Assembly: GCF_907165205.1 (NCBI RefSeq)
Contig: NC_058189.1
Span: forward strand, 43,426,270 to 43,490,269
Length of the DNA: 64,000 nt
Reading direction: 5' to 3'
Source of the DNA: Coccinella septempunctata
Taxonomy: Eukaryota; Arthropoda; Insecta; Coleoptera; Coccinellidae
Position numbers and translations under genes: made by a program. Shown one piece after another: positions 25,223-40,200 of this stretch (positions are counted from its first letter, which is position 1; each line of letters opens with the position of its first letter). Under the pieces are notes generated by a model. That model was given only the letters and a program-made list of their open reading frames with translations, did not search any database and had not been told where the DNA came from.

Positions 25223-28200
25223 TGCTTTTTATCGAGAAGATTTTGATTATCGAAAAAACTCAAGATTCGAAAGCGTCAATGGGATGACAGTGTGTTGTCA
25301 GAACTTTTTTCAAGGCAGGAGAGATGGGAATTTTCTGCGTAAATGAAAATGGCAGACTCTGTGCTTGAAAAACTATCGTCCAGTTTCATAATCAAATTTA
25401 AAGTCACTTTAAGCTTGAAGCTTCCTTTAATGTCATTTTTACGGCCGGTTTCATAATCAAACCTAAAGTCACTTTAATTTCAAACCTTTCTTTAACGTCC
25501 AGTTTCATAATCAAATTTAAAGTCACTTTAAGCTTAAAGCTTCCTTTAATGTCATTTTTAGTAGGGTTAAAGGAAGCTTTAAAATTAAAGCGACTTTAAA
25601 TTTGATTATGAAACCGGACGTTAGTAGGGTTAAAGGAAGCTTTAAAGTTAAAGCGGCTTTAGGTTTTATTATGAAACCGGCCATGTCATCATATATGTAT
25701 GTTAATATTTTTTCACTTTCCGCTTTTTTCTGCACAAGTTTTTGGTCTTACGTCATTATAATTACCATGACACCCAAAATTTGCACATCGAATTGAAAAT
25801 GTGAATCTCAGTTGGAAGGCATTACATTTTATTTCAACTAGATGGCACGACGCTTGAAATAATTGCGTTTTCTTTGAAAAAATTCCTCCAAGATTCAAGC
25901 TTTCCAAAAAAATATCTGCAAAATTGAATACAATAATAATATATCTAATGTACATACAATGTAAAACATATTCTTCCCAAGAACTCCTCAAGAGGAAAAG
26001 ATTAAGTTGATAAATATTTTTCCTGAGATACCATTTCCAGAGAGGGTTAACTTTTAGTAGGGGAGCTGATGCAACTACTCTTCGAGCGAATCTTTTTTGA
26101 ATTGGGTTGTATATTTTAGGTCAACCTGACATATATCTTCATTTATTATCTCACATTTTTCTGGTTTTGTTATATTTCGTATTTCAGATAAAATTTTCTG
26201 GTAACTTGGGGAAGAGTCCATGGATTTAATTTTTCTTCGAGGAAAGAGGAAAGGATCAATTTCTGCAGTGCGAGATGCCATTCAATAAGAAATATTTCAT
26301 CTTATTTTGTAAACAGTTCATCCCTTAAAATCCACTACACTTACGGGGAGAAAGGGTTTTTTTACTTAAGTTTTTCCCTAGGCTCATTTACCATACTTGA
26401 AATTGTATAGTACCCCTTTACGATAACCTCTGCTGTATCTCATACACATGCTATAATTATTGTTTGTTATGTATGTTAAAAATTGATATGCTCTTTATCA
26501 AGAGAACATACAGGGTGAGTCTTTGACTCGAACAAATATTTTAACAGAAGATTCTTGAGTTCTTCACAATTTTTTCCGAATCGGCTCGATTTGAAAGATG
26601 CTGGCTGTTGAAAAACCATAAGAAAATATTATTTTCAGTTCCATCCCACAAACTTACTGTGCTATAAAATATTCGTCCGAGTCAAAGACACGCCCTGTAT
26701 ATATAGGGGAATCCATAGACTAATAAATCCTTTATTAGTCTATGGGGGAATCCAAGGAGAAAATTCGAGATTTACTTGACCGTATCAGGTGGAATACCTA
26801 TACCAAAAATTATTTCTATGTATATGAAGGGAGAGATCCTTGTAGAAAATTTCTATAAAAATCATATACATGTACTCAAGTCCTTTTCTCCCGTAATCTG
26901 CATTAGGTGTCAATGATGACTAAAGTTTCGGGACTTTTCAAAACAATCTCAACAAGTCGCATAAAAAAATACAAGCTACAATGTTAAAAACTAACAACTT
27001 TCTGTTATATGAAGACCTATCTTCTCAAAATCAGCCGAATAAAAAAAAATTTTTTCCAGGCTTGAGAGTGTATATGTATGTATAACAAAAATCTAACCAA
27101 ATACATGACGATAGTTTAGGGCATCAAACTAGCAAAAAAGTCACCTGGACATTCTCTAGCCTGTCGTCTTTTTTGTATTGCGAAGCAAATGATTCCAGAA
27201 AATAATAATATAATAAGAAATAGATCACGCCTTCAACAGTAAGGCAGGTAAATAATAAACAAATTAATTCAGATGCATAACATCCGCAGATAATTAAATC
27301 AACGAATGTTACGATCTAAATCGAACTAACAAACTACCATCGCTCGAAGTATTACCAGAATTTTCATTTCGAAATGCTTTGAATTGCCGGCTCCTTTTAT
27401 TCCATATCAGTAGCGGGTATGATGTATAAATACGCTACTGATATGGAATAAAAGGAGCCGGCAATTCAAAGCATTTCGTTGACGAATGAGTTTTATTGCT
27501 CTGACGAGGTCAAATAAGACCGAAACCATGGTCAGCATCTACTCTTTGTCGACGAAATGAAAATTCTGGTAATACTTCGAGCGATGGTAGTTTGTTAGTT
27601 CGATTTAGATCGTAACATTCGTTGATTTAATTATCTGCGGATGTTATGCATCTGAATTAATTTGTTTATAAAAATATAATGTGACAGTTTTCACAAACAA
27701 GTTGAATGAAGCTCAAAAAAAATATCAGTTTTCTCCTTAGAACGTAGATACATGGAATGAAAAATAAACATTCCAAAAACTGGAGTGAGATAGTTGCTTA
27801 GTGCCGCCAATTACAATTGAGACATTTGTCTCGGACATCACTGTCACGACAGTACGAATAGGTAGGAAGTATCTAAATTTTCCAATTTAACGCCATTGCC
27901 TGTAGTGTAATGTCTACAGAAATACGTGGAACTCAACTTACAGGGTTAGAACTATTTAGAGGCTGACTATAGGAATATCGAAAACCGATAAAAAAAAGGG
28001 TGGCTTAAATTACAAAAAAGTAGTACACCAGTATAATCGCTATATAGAATAATGATTCCACAGTACACACCTCAGAACATAGATACATAGATTAGTGTCG
28101 CCAATCACAATTGAGACAGTTGATTCGGACATCATTGGCGCATCAATTTTCAATACGAATAGACAGAACGCATGTGAATTTTTTCAATAAAACCATTGTA

Positions 28201-31200
28201 TAAAGACCACATGGTCTTTATACAATGATAAAACGCCACCGCCTTAGTGTCGCGCTAGACAGAGAAACATCAAATGTGTGTACTACAAACAATTCATTCG
28301 TAGCACTGAATGTCCATTCCATGTATCTATGTTCTAAGGTTTCCTCGAGATATCTCCCCTCTCTCGCCTCGAACATAATAAAAGTTTTTTATTATAAAAT
28401 AAACCATTCAACCGTTTTTGAGAAACCGAACATGAGTTCGAGGCGCTCAGCTATACATGCCAAAGCGGAACCCAGTTCACAGTACATACTATAATTCAGT
28501 TCAGTCGGTTTAGTGCTTCTAATAGTGCTTATAGACTTTTTTTTTAATTTTGACTACTTGAAGGTGCCTTCCCAACAGGTGAAACTCCACGACGCTCGAG
28601 TAAATCCCAATTTAGCACCGTGGCTCCCCTACTATACCTTAAAATTATATTATAATTTACTATTAAAATTAGCTTTAATTTATAGAGGGTGTTTTCAAAT
28701 ATTGGGCTTTCTTTTTGACAGAAATTAGAACTCATCAAAATAAATCGTTTAACCCAAAATTGTCTATATAAAATATCCAAGATACAACCCCTAGAAGTTC
28801 GACAAAATTTCATTGAATTTCAAGTACGGGACTGTGGAAGGTGACTCCGGCATCGCAAAAACGAAACAAAACATTCATTAACATATGGCTGGACAATGAA
28901 TGGTTCGTCGGATTAGATGCATCAGGTCACTTTTGAGAAAATCATAATTGTTGTTTCGTGCAATTTAGGGTGAAAAAAATTTGGCAAGAAGATTGTGATG
29001 CCCAATGTGAAAAAATTCGTGAATAATTTAGACGAATTTTATTGGTGAGATTTTGAAGTATTTTTCACATTTGTGTCCTAAGTCTCTTCTGTCAGTTGGT
29101 TTCGAAATGATACTTTCATAAAATCGTGTAAGTTACTAAAAAATAATGAGAACAATTCGGCAATCCTAAGTTTTCATTTTTATTACCACGTCAATATTGA
29201 ACGAGCCAGTATCCTTAACGCTACAACATGGATCGTATTTTCAATTTTTTTCTCAACTTTGTCATTTTGAAAGTTTTGTATAGGTGATTTTTGTTGAAAC
29301 GCTTCATTTTGACCAGTTCTACTTTCTGCTGGAAAAAAGCCTCACCTCCAAATACATCCTATATACACTCTTTGAAAATGATTCCAATTCGATTTTGTGA
29401 AAGAAGTAATTAGTACAAATCAACCTATATACCTATTTTACAATACTGAAACTTTCTTCGAATTCAAACTGACTACGAGAAAACCGATTTCGAAATTAAT
29501 CATCACATCGTAATGCTATGGACTTGTAATTCGTTGTTATTGGAAACGATTTGTCATAGTTGTCTATCAAAACCGAAAATCTTTTCTCCAACGAATGTGA
29601 GTGAAAATTCTTATCATTCTTAAGACTGATCCGAATTATTCAATTCCTGTTATTTTCAGATGAAGGACTTCTCGATATTATGCTTGACGATAGCCACAGT
29701 ATGCATTCAATATATTTCTGCTAGAACTATAGAGGACGAACTCAAGGATTTTTGCGACATAATGCCAAATGAACAGATGAAAAAAATTGCCGAAGCCCAT
29801 ATTAAAACTGACAAGGAATTCAACGAAGCTATCATCTTCCTCCAGAGTACTGCTTGGGCCAGTTTGATCCGAGATGTTCAACAAAACTCCGAATGGAAAA
29901 AACTAAAGAGAAGACTCAACGATACAGGCTTGAATATCGACGCTATGTTAAAATCTTTCTTCAGTATAATTACAGATCTGAAACCGATTCCAAATACAAG
30001 GAAAACTCGTCGAAGTCTAAGAGCTTTCTTCGACGACATCGAACTGGTTCTTCCCATCGGCAAGCTCTTAGCCATGTTGCACGAGAAGAAGCAAAACAGC
30101 ACGGTGTTTCAAGAGTTCTACAATAAAATTTCTTCAGAAGAAGTTCATAAAATGTTCGAAAGTGTGAGGAAACAACCAGAAATGAAGCGTATAATCATCG
30201 AGCTGAAATCTATGGGTGCTAGAGTCGATGACATGCTAGAACTCTTCTATGGTTTCATGAATTGGGACTCCCCATCTCGTGTCACTCGTAGAGATTCAAG
30301 TAATACCAGTTTAAAGGAAGATTTTGAAGATTTCAAGAGACTGATTCCATGGGAGAAACTGAGGAATATATCCGATGAACATTTGGCCAACGACAAAGAA
30401 TTCGGGGAAGTTGTCACGTACTTCCAAGGACCTGAGTTTGCAAGAATTGTCAATGCCATAAAGATCCGTCCAGAGTACATAGAACTGAAGACTTATTTAG
30501 AAGATGCAGGTATAGACATCGAAGGTATCATCAAGTTCCTCTCTGATCTCATTATGAGCGCTAAGCCTGGCTGTAAGACAAAAGTGGAAAATGCGGAAAC
30601 GAGAAAGATCAGAAGCTTCAGGACATACTTGGACGAAATAGAAGGGGCAATACCGGTGGGGAAACTTCTTGCTGTATTCAATGATAAGATGGAGCATAGT
30701 GAAGAATTCAAAAAATTCATAAAGAAAATTTCTGAGCCGAAAGTGAAAAAGATGGTGGAAGACATCCGTGAATTGAAGGAGTCACGTGAACTATTTGAGA
30801 AGCTACAAGGTCTTGGAGTGAGAGTTCGTGAAACTTTCATTATCATCTATGCTTTTCTGGGTTGGGGATCTCCTTTCGAAAAAACGAAAGATATCGTTTC
30901 ATGAGGAAGTCCGATGTTCATGTTTTTGCAATGTTACTGTTTTCGATATTTTGACTTGTTCTGATTCCTTTTCAACTCTCAATAAAGCTTAAAATATTAT
31001 TAATTGGTCCAGACTTACATTTCAATTTGATAGTCAAACCTCTTCGGAATAGGATTCAAGAAATCAAAAGTGATATTCAAATGAAGTAGTAAAGACAGAG
31101 TGAGCAAAAAGTAATGCACAAAATTCGTATCTTAGGTGTTAACTTAAAAAAAAAATATAGAACCCTTTCCACAATTTTCTACAAAATAGTAAACACCGAA

Positions 31201-34200
31201 ATCTTCATATATCATGTGAATTCAAGATGAAGCTTTATTATATCTATCAGGCAATCTCGAGTCATTTGTTCGTGTACTTATTGGAAGATGACAGATTCTA
31301 ACTTTTGCAGAAATTGCAAGGGTTGTTGTTCATCGAGGTTAAGGAACTGATTATACAACTCTCAAAGCAGCGATTGAGGCTTTACTTCACAGATCTTTTG
31401 TGCCCCTATCAGAGCTGTTCTTGGCATCATATACTCCACAGCTCACCCTCCAGTTCCAGAGTTCTGCGATAGCTTCATGAGATTATTTCCTCACTTCGAG
31501 CCTTTCTTCTCCAAATCATTTTGTGCGTTGCTGCTTCCTGAGGCCGCAATTTGCTTTAGGTATAGGAAATCTAGGGAGGAGGTGTGGCATTTTCCTGCTA
31601 AAATACAAATATTTCTTAGATCTTGCAATATTAAAGTTTCGTCACTACCTCAAGGCATAATGATGGAACAAGATCAGAAGGGGGCGCAGGCATTGGAATA
31701 TGTGGAGCGCAATATAAGACATTTATTTCCTAAGGCATGAGTTATTTAACCTACAGGCAAACACTATATGATGGCTAGAGACAATGAGGTGACTCTTCTA
31801 TGAGTTCCGAGGCATTGAAAGAACTGAAAAAGCAGATGAACTTGCGAAAAGGGCATCAAAGTTAACACCTGTTTGGACCTGAACCTTCGTGTGTACTGGG
31901 CAAAGATCAATACAAGACTGCGGTACGATAATGATTGATGAAAAATAGAACAAACCTATGAAGGAGGGAAGCATAGGAGACATGCAAGGTCTATAATATA
32001 TAAACCGAAAAAAGCAACTGTACACATAGTAGACATTGGCATGCCTAAGAATATATATGGGAAGTCTCTTCGTGATCATCACGAATTAAAACCCAAGATT
32101 CCTAAAGACGTCGCAGATCTTTTGGATACCATTGACGATCTGGCTAGGATCAATGGCAAGAGTAGTAGAGCACAAGATCCAAGTCATCGCAGTTCTGAAA
32201 GGCAGAGCCAAGCACCATTCGTGCATTGTCAAAATAATGAAAGTAAAAATTATAATAATATTCTGAAATTTTTTCCTGTTTGTCTTGAGTACGATAATTG
32301 TTTGGAAAATTTGTGATCCGATAAAGATCACCTAGAAGTGAAGTACTGAAGTCGAAATATCTCTTATCTAAATGTATGGTGGATGCGCCTGATTTGTATT
32401 TCTGCATTTTAATACCCATTTCTCTTCAAACATGCGATGGAAATCTTGTAAAGAAAAAAATACACTTAAAGGATTTGCTTTGGTGTATGCTTCCACTGAA
32501 GTGAAAATTGTATAATTTGTTTCTTCAGTTCAATCAAGGATTTTCACCTACTTGGGAAAATATTTAAATCTTCAGAGAAACAGGCGCATCCATTTATTTC
32601 TATTTGATTCATGAACACAATTTTGTTTTATCAAGATGTTCAGCAGTATATAATATCGTCAGAATATAACTTACTGTGTATGTTGACTCATTTTCTTTTC
32701 CGAATATACAATTTCCGATTTTCAAGATGAATAAAAATTGTTATTATTTCTATGCTTTTGACTTAGTTTGAAAGAAACAAGAGGAGCTTTTTCACGAAAG
32801 TTTCGATATAACTGAGATCGTGACATTTTTCACTTCGAAACTAGGAGATAAGAACTAGGTGTATTGAATTGGAAAACATATCTTTTATACAGGGTGTCCC
32901 AAAACCAGTGAATCAATCGTTAAATCACGATAGAATAGACCAAATCGACCAAATACTATCGAATAACACCAACATTAGTACAGCGAAACATTGGTTCAGT
33001 GAAAATGTACCGTTTCCAAAATTATTAGAGTTTTATGAAAATTCCCAAAATTGCCGATTTTCGAACTATGTTAATAATAGATTATTGTATTATCACCCCT
33101 AATTTGAATTATTCTAAGTAGTTAATAGAAAAATAAAATAATAATAAATGTAAATTGAAACAATTTTTTTTTTCATAATTCTTATCACTCAGAATAAACC
33201 CCCTCTAGTCTGACAAAATTATAAAATAGTTATTTGTGCAACCAGTTGGGAAAAGCATTTTTTTTTTTTGAGCGTATAACGAAAAATAGTGTTTCCCAAC
33301 GTGTTTCGCACAATATTTTTTCTAATTTTAAATATGATATTGCTATGAATTGAAATTTAAAGTACCAAAAACGTCTTTAAATGCTTCTATCGGAGATTCC
33401 TTTATAATCGTCTATTGACACAAATTATTCAATTTTTCAGTCCGTTACTATGAAAGCAAGTATCGTTTCATCATCAGTTGCGAAATATTTTACTTTGCGT
33501 AACTGGTTGCGAGAAGTAAAACGTTTCAGAACGTCAATGAGTTTTAAAAAGTGTCACTTTAAATGTCAAAATTAGAAAAAAAAAATTATTCTGAGTAATA
33601 AAAATTATGTAGAAAAGAAATTGTTTGAATTGAAATTTACTGAGATTTTCGATTATTTCAATTATTTTAATAGGGGTGATAATACAATAATCTAAGATTA
33701 ATATGGGAGACAAACGCTATACTTAAGCACAAATTGGCTCTGTTATTGAAAAAAATAATTCGAAATTAGGAAATTTTAGGTATTTTCATAAAATATTAAT
33801 TATTGTGGAAACCTTAATGTTGGTGTAATTCGATAGATAGTATTTGGTCTACTTTATCGTGGTTTGACGTTTGATTCACTAGTTTTGGGACAGCCTATAT
33901 TTCAATATGAGTTATTCATGAGGAATGATAAATAAACTTCTCCAAAAACTACTAATTCAAAATCTAGATATTTGTATCGCCAAGTTCTTCGTCGTTATTT
34001 CACACAAAATGTTTGATAGAGATTTTCTAAACAAGACCGAAGATGAAATGAATAAAACTTATGGGGTTAAAGGATCCTGCCAATATAATAGCAACATTCC
34101 GTGATTTGCGTGGAGTCAAGTCTTAAGCGTAAATCTTCAGTTTATTACAGTTTCCAATGATAAGTAATTTCACAAACGACACAAGCGTAACTTTCTCGTA

Positions 34201-37200
34201 GAATCTATTGCGTCTTCTTCAGCAAGGGTTGAAACTTGATCACAGTAAGCGGCGTCTTTTCCGGGAATGTCAGCTTTAATCATTTGGGATGTCCGATAGG
34301 GCCTTGTCCCACTGAAGCAGAGCTTCAGAGACACGCAACAATTAAATGCTTTGGTGGGTATTTACGGAAATCACATTCATCCAGACCTCGTGCAAGTATT
34401 GGAGAATACAGAAGACCATCAATCGATAATTTTCCAACAAGATGGCGCACCACCTCATTTCTTCCAACCGGTGCGTCAGTTCTTTGATGATTGGATGCCT
34501 GGATCGTAACAAGGGGACATATTGAGTAGCCACCCAGATCACCCGATCTGGTGGTTCCACTGGACTTTTTTCTATGGGTTCACCGGAAATCCAAGATTAA
34601 CGCTACCCGGCCTGAGTCACTGGATGATTTGCGAACTCGGATCATTAATGAATGCCGTTAAATTACACCAGAAATCCTGTGTAATGTACGTGAACGTATT
34701 TATTATTGCATATTGCATATGAACGTATTTATTACTGCATGGAAGTCAATGGTGCCCATTTCTAGCAGTTAATAAACTAATCACAAAAGTAAGTACTCTT
34801 CCACTCTTTCACCTGGCATTTCGTTATCAATGGAAATTTTTAATGCCAACCTTCAGGATCAAATACCTACTCGATAATATTTTCAACACGAATTATGACA
34901 AAACCCCTTATCCCTAATCAAAATTACAGGGTTACTCTCACCCTCGTTAGGGGGTGGCAGCTACGGGGATGCAAAGAGCGTAAAAGTTGTTCCTCCTCCA
35001 ATCAGAAATTGACGTGTCCTAGCGATTTTCAAAATTTTTATTTTAAAGTCGGAAAATATAGGTTTTCAGTTTTCGTTGGACCACCTCGGACCACACTGTA
35101 TGTATCAAGATTTCGTAGCCTACTCTACAGTGAATGCTGATGAAGACTAGTTACATCTTCTCCAAATAAGATAAGTATTGGCTGTGATATGAGAGAACTA
35201 GAGCTAGATGTTTAGATAGAACAGTGCCAGAAGAGGAATTATTTCGGAAATTGTATTACCAATATGAACTTAAAACAATTCCTGAAATAAATAATGAGCG
35301 AAATAATGAAATTGAATAATGAAGATTGTTCAAAACTTGTATCGCTAATGACGGTGTAAACACAAGTCGTAAACCTACATTCTAAATGTGCAATTGTATT
35401 TACAACAAAATTGGTATTCTTGAGTTCGTGCATAGCATTTATAATTTTTTACTTCAAGTCATATGCAGAAGTTGGCCCCATCACGAAGGTATTAATCCAC
35501 TTTGAGAAAGGCAACAACCGTAATAATGGCATAAACATTCTATTTCCTGGATAATGCTGCTTGTTGTTAGGAAACAGCAAGAACTTTCAAAATGAATATG
35601 TCATTTATAAAAATGATCAGAAAATCAAGAAACCTCGCTTTATGTCTATACAGGGTGTGGCGTAACGAATGGATAAATATGCAGCCTGCAGTTAGAGGAC
35701 TCTATAGCGGTTCAGAAAAATATATTTTACGTTTTGTGAAAGTGAAATTTTCGAAAATTCAAGAATATTACACCCTTCGCCACTCGTTTTGCAGGCAAGA
35801 CTCCAAATGAAGGAATTTTTCAAAGTGTTTTTTGGATAGTATTCCTGGATAGATGATCTATCGAATCGAATTCATTACTTTTGAGGCGCATGAATAGTTC
35901 TTGATGAAAAACAATCTAACTCAACTTTTCCGTTTTGGATATTTTGTTGAGTTCAACCTAGCGCGGTGTAAAAAATAATATGGTTACCTGAGAGCTAAAA
36001 TGAGAAATGCAAGCAGAATAAAGCAATCATCTATAAAAAGGTATAGAGCATGTACTGAAGCTCATGGTGGCCTCTTAGAGCATCTTTTGTGAAATTTAAT
36101 TCAATGAAACTATACTCATTTTAAAATTTTTTATATGCAATAAAGCTATGATTCATTGGAAAGTGTAGACTAAAGAGCATCTATCGGAACTCATGGTGGC
36201 CAATTTAAACATCATTTGTGAAACTTTATTCAATGAAACGATATTTTAAAATTGATATTTTTTCTCGTTTTCTTTTATTATTGAATCCCAACGTTGTGCA
36301 ATCAATATTTTCAAGTTAATTTCAAGTTATGAATTGAATTTCAGCCTTTTTGTAACAAAGGTCTTGACTCAATGTGATAGAAATTAATTTTAAGCTTTTT
36401 TTCTTCATTACAGAAAAGCTAAAATTCACTTCGTTATTTGAAATTCGCTTAAAAACTATTAACTTTACAACTATAGGACTTAGTAATGAAAGCATACGAG
36501 AGAAAAAAACAATATTAAAATATCGTTTAATTGAATCGAGTTTTACAAAAAGTGTTAAAAGTGCTCAGGAGCTCTACTAGATGCTTTACAATTTTTTATG
36601 AATAATTGCTTCATTCTGCTTGCAAGTCTCATTTCAGTTGCTAAAAATTAAAGAAAAAGGCTTGACTCATTGTAATAGAAAATTATTTTGTATTTAATGC
36701 TCGAAATAGAGTGAGTTATACCATTTCAGAATCTCAGTGAAACAGGCATGTTTCCTTTTGCTTTGGCAGTCAGGTAACCATATTATTTTTTACACCACGC
36801 TGGGTTGAACTTAGGAAAAAAATAAGCAAAACGGAAAATTTGAGTTAGATCTTTTTTCTATGAAAAACTATTCATGCGCGCCAAAAATAATAATTTACAT
36901 TCGATAGCGCATCTATCCAGGAATACTATCCAAAAAATAGTTTGAAAAAATTCCTTTATTTGGAGTCTTGCCTGCAAAACGAGTGGCGAAGTGTGCAATT
37001 CTCTTGAATTTTCGAAAATCTCCAATATCTCGAAAACCAAGGGACTTTTACTAAACATATAATATATTTTTCTGAACCGCCATAAGGTCCTCTACCCGCC
37101 GGCACCATATTATCTATTCATTACGCCACACCCTGTATATGGTTAGATTCGCGATTTGAAGATGCGATTTTATATGATAGAGGTATCCCATTTGAAGAAA

Positions 37201-40200
37201 TTATTTTAATGGCAAAAAGTCCAATTTCCAATTCGATAGCTCGAAAGATAACATACAGTATTTCGGAATAATGGGCCATTTCTGCTGTAAATTACAAATA
37301 AAACTATTCAGGGTGAGTCTTTCAATTGTACAAATATTTTAACAGAAGATTTCTGAGGTCAAAAGAAACACTTTTTTCTTCACCATTTTTTCCGAGTCGG
37401 GGCTCGGTTCAAAAGAAACCGGCCGTTGAAAAACCATAAGAAAATGTATCACAGACGGTTTTATCGAATGCAATAAATTTCCATTTATTTGATTAATCTT
37501 CTTCGATATCACCCACGTCTTCCAGTTTTCTCACTATGACTATTACGTACCATAAAAATACCGAAGATTTGAAGAACCCAACTCTTGAAACTAAGTTGGT
37601 TGCTATCTGATGAATATTTGATAGTTTTGTAAAATAAAAGTATTTTTCATATTTTCTCGTATGATGCGCCGTTTTTGAGTAATATATTGTCTCTGAATTC
37701 AGAAAAACTGTGTAATTTTACCGAATTCCACTCTTTTTAAAAGATCCACAGATGTGTAGTGTCACAGATTTAGCTAGTTATTCTGAAGGTAATTTTGTTT
37801 TTATTAATGAATTATTGAAGACTAATATCTAGATATGTCTAGATTGAAAATTTTTCGGTAGGTTGTATAGGTTCGCAGATAAGGTAAAGGGAATAGAGGG
37901 TCCTTTTTCTGGCGGACAAACTGAACAAGAAAATATTCCTCAGTCGACAAAGCAGCTGCCGGTTTTCAGCAGTGCTAATAGAAATGATCGGAAATGAATC
38001 CGTAGAAATATACCTATAACTTTTTTTATTGAGTTGAATTTTTTCAATTAACCGACGGAATCCTCCAGGATACCCCATTTCAATCCTTCACTATGTTGCT
38101 AGCGAAACGTCAGTCAACAGTTGTTCCCACTCTCCCATCCGGTATTTTTATCCCTATTTCTGGTAACAAGAATTCCCATTCTCTTCCAGCAAGAATTAGA
38201 CGAATTTGAATCGGTTCGACCTGTGTCAACTACATCACAACATCCATCAAGTAAAAAGGCGCTTCTTTCTGTGGGCGTACTCATAATTTATTTCGAAGAT
38301 CTGAACTCTCATTTCAGTGATGAACTCCACAATTCTAATTTTGAGGAGCATCGTATGAAATCGAATTGGTGGTGGGGTCTGCCTCAGACGACAGTGTGCC
38401 TTAAGATAGATTTGGGGAACATCATAAACTCAGTAGAAGGTAATTTTTCAGAATATATTCATTCGATTTTCACCTCGTCGTACGTCCTATACCAACTAAT
38501 TTTGTAGTTTTTCTGATGGAATGTTGTGGGTTATTTTTACTTCTTATAATTATCGATTCGCAATGAACATATATTTTTTGGCGCTTCCTAACCTAACGTA
38601 ACCTTGTGGATTTCATCGAAAGATTTTTTTAATCTCTACTGTCTACGTTTGATATCATTGTTATTACCTATCGTTTTATTGTGTACTGATCGTTTATTCT
38701 CAGCATAAAGTTGACAACGTTTTACAGAATTTTCCTCATAAAAAATCGCAGACATTTCGTTTTTTGAAATTTCTCACAGCAATGATTTGGTAATTTCTCA
38801 ACTTGTAATCATAAACAAATAAATCATTGCAATTTTGAATACTTTTATTTAAATAATTAATGAATATAGAATACTTTTTCCAATTTAACTATTCATCAGT
38901 TAATAGCTCAATGTTATTCCTATTTGTACACCCTGGATTCATTAAATACAGTCCGATTACAACGTGTAAATATTATATCGAAATGAAAATATTGAAATTT
39001 TACATTTGTTGATTGTCAAAATTCAGCTTACGTGCCAACTGAAGTGCTATTAACCCGCATTTGCAATACTTATAAGTTAGACGCATAGGACAGCCATCTT
39101 CCTCTGTTTTATCTTTTTAACTGTAGAATTTATCTCTCGAAATTACCTCATTCGGATATAATTGTCAGATTTGACAGAAAATTTTTTCGGTAGAAAAAAT
39201 ATATGATCCTTGCTGAAATTTCGGAAAAAAATACAAAATGATGAAATAATCCAATAAATCTCTCCAGTCAATTGTCCTTGCCCGCTAAATACAATTTTTG
39301 AACGATTTAAGCTAGTGGGATTAAAAACGTCCCAACATTGTTTTTTAAGATTTTTGACCACCTTCTACACTCGGAAATCTCGTGTGAGATTTTGAGAAAT
39401 TTATCGTAGGTATAAACACGATTAATCTGTTTCGACCTATTCTGTTTGCATTTGTTACATACAATAATATCAAGGGTATATTACCTGAATAATTTCGAAA
39501 CAAAATTTTATATGACATAGATCAGCAAACTTTTAGTTACGGAGCTACAGGCTCTTTCTTCTATCTTCTACAGTTTTCACCATATTTATATATAATTGGA
39601 CATGCTGAATAATATTGAAAATATACATGGTAACATTTTTCATGGAACGTCCCCCTTGATCGTGGGTCAGTTACTTCTTTATTAAAAAAAAAGTTGACAG
39701 GGCCATTTTAAAGAATAGAGGAGTTTTTAACGTAGAGTTATACCTAGTTGTCAACTATCTTGATTTTTGTGAATTGAGTAAATGTTTTATACATATTGTC
39801 TATCTGAATATTTTATGACAGACCTTGTAGATGTGAAGGTTGAAATATACTGGGTGAATCGTTTGCATATTTCAGCAGTATATTCTTGAGGTCAAACGAA
39901 ACACTTTTTTTCTTTACCATTTTTTCCGAATCAGCTCGGTTTAAAAAAATAAAGGCTGTTTTCTCTTATGACCATTACGTACCATAAAAATACCGAAAAG
40001 TCGAAGAACCCAACTAAAGAAACTAAGTTGGGCGCTATCTAATGAATATTTGAACGTTTTGTAAAATAAAAGTATTCTTTATATTTTCTCTTGAAAGACA
40101 TCGTTTTCGAATAATTTTATATTCAAAAATTGATTAGTATCTGTGAAATTTGAAAAATTGGGTACTTTGGCTGAATACAACTGTATCTAAAAGATCTACA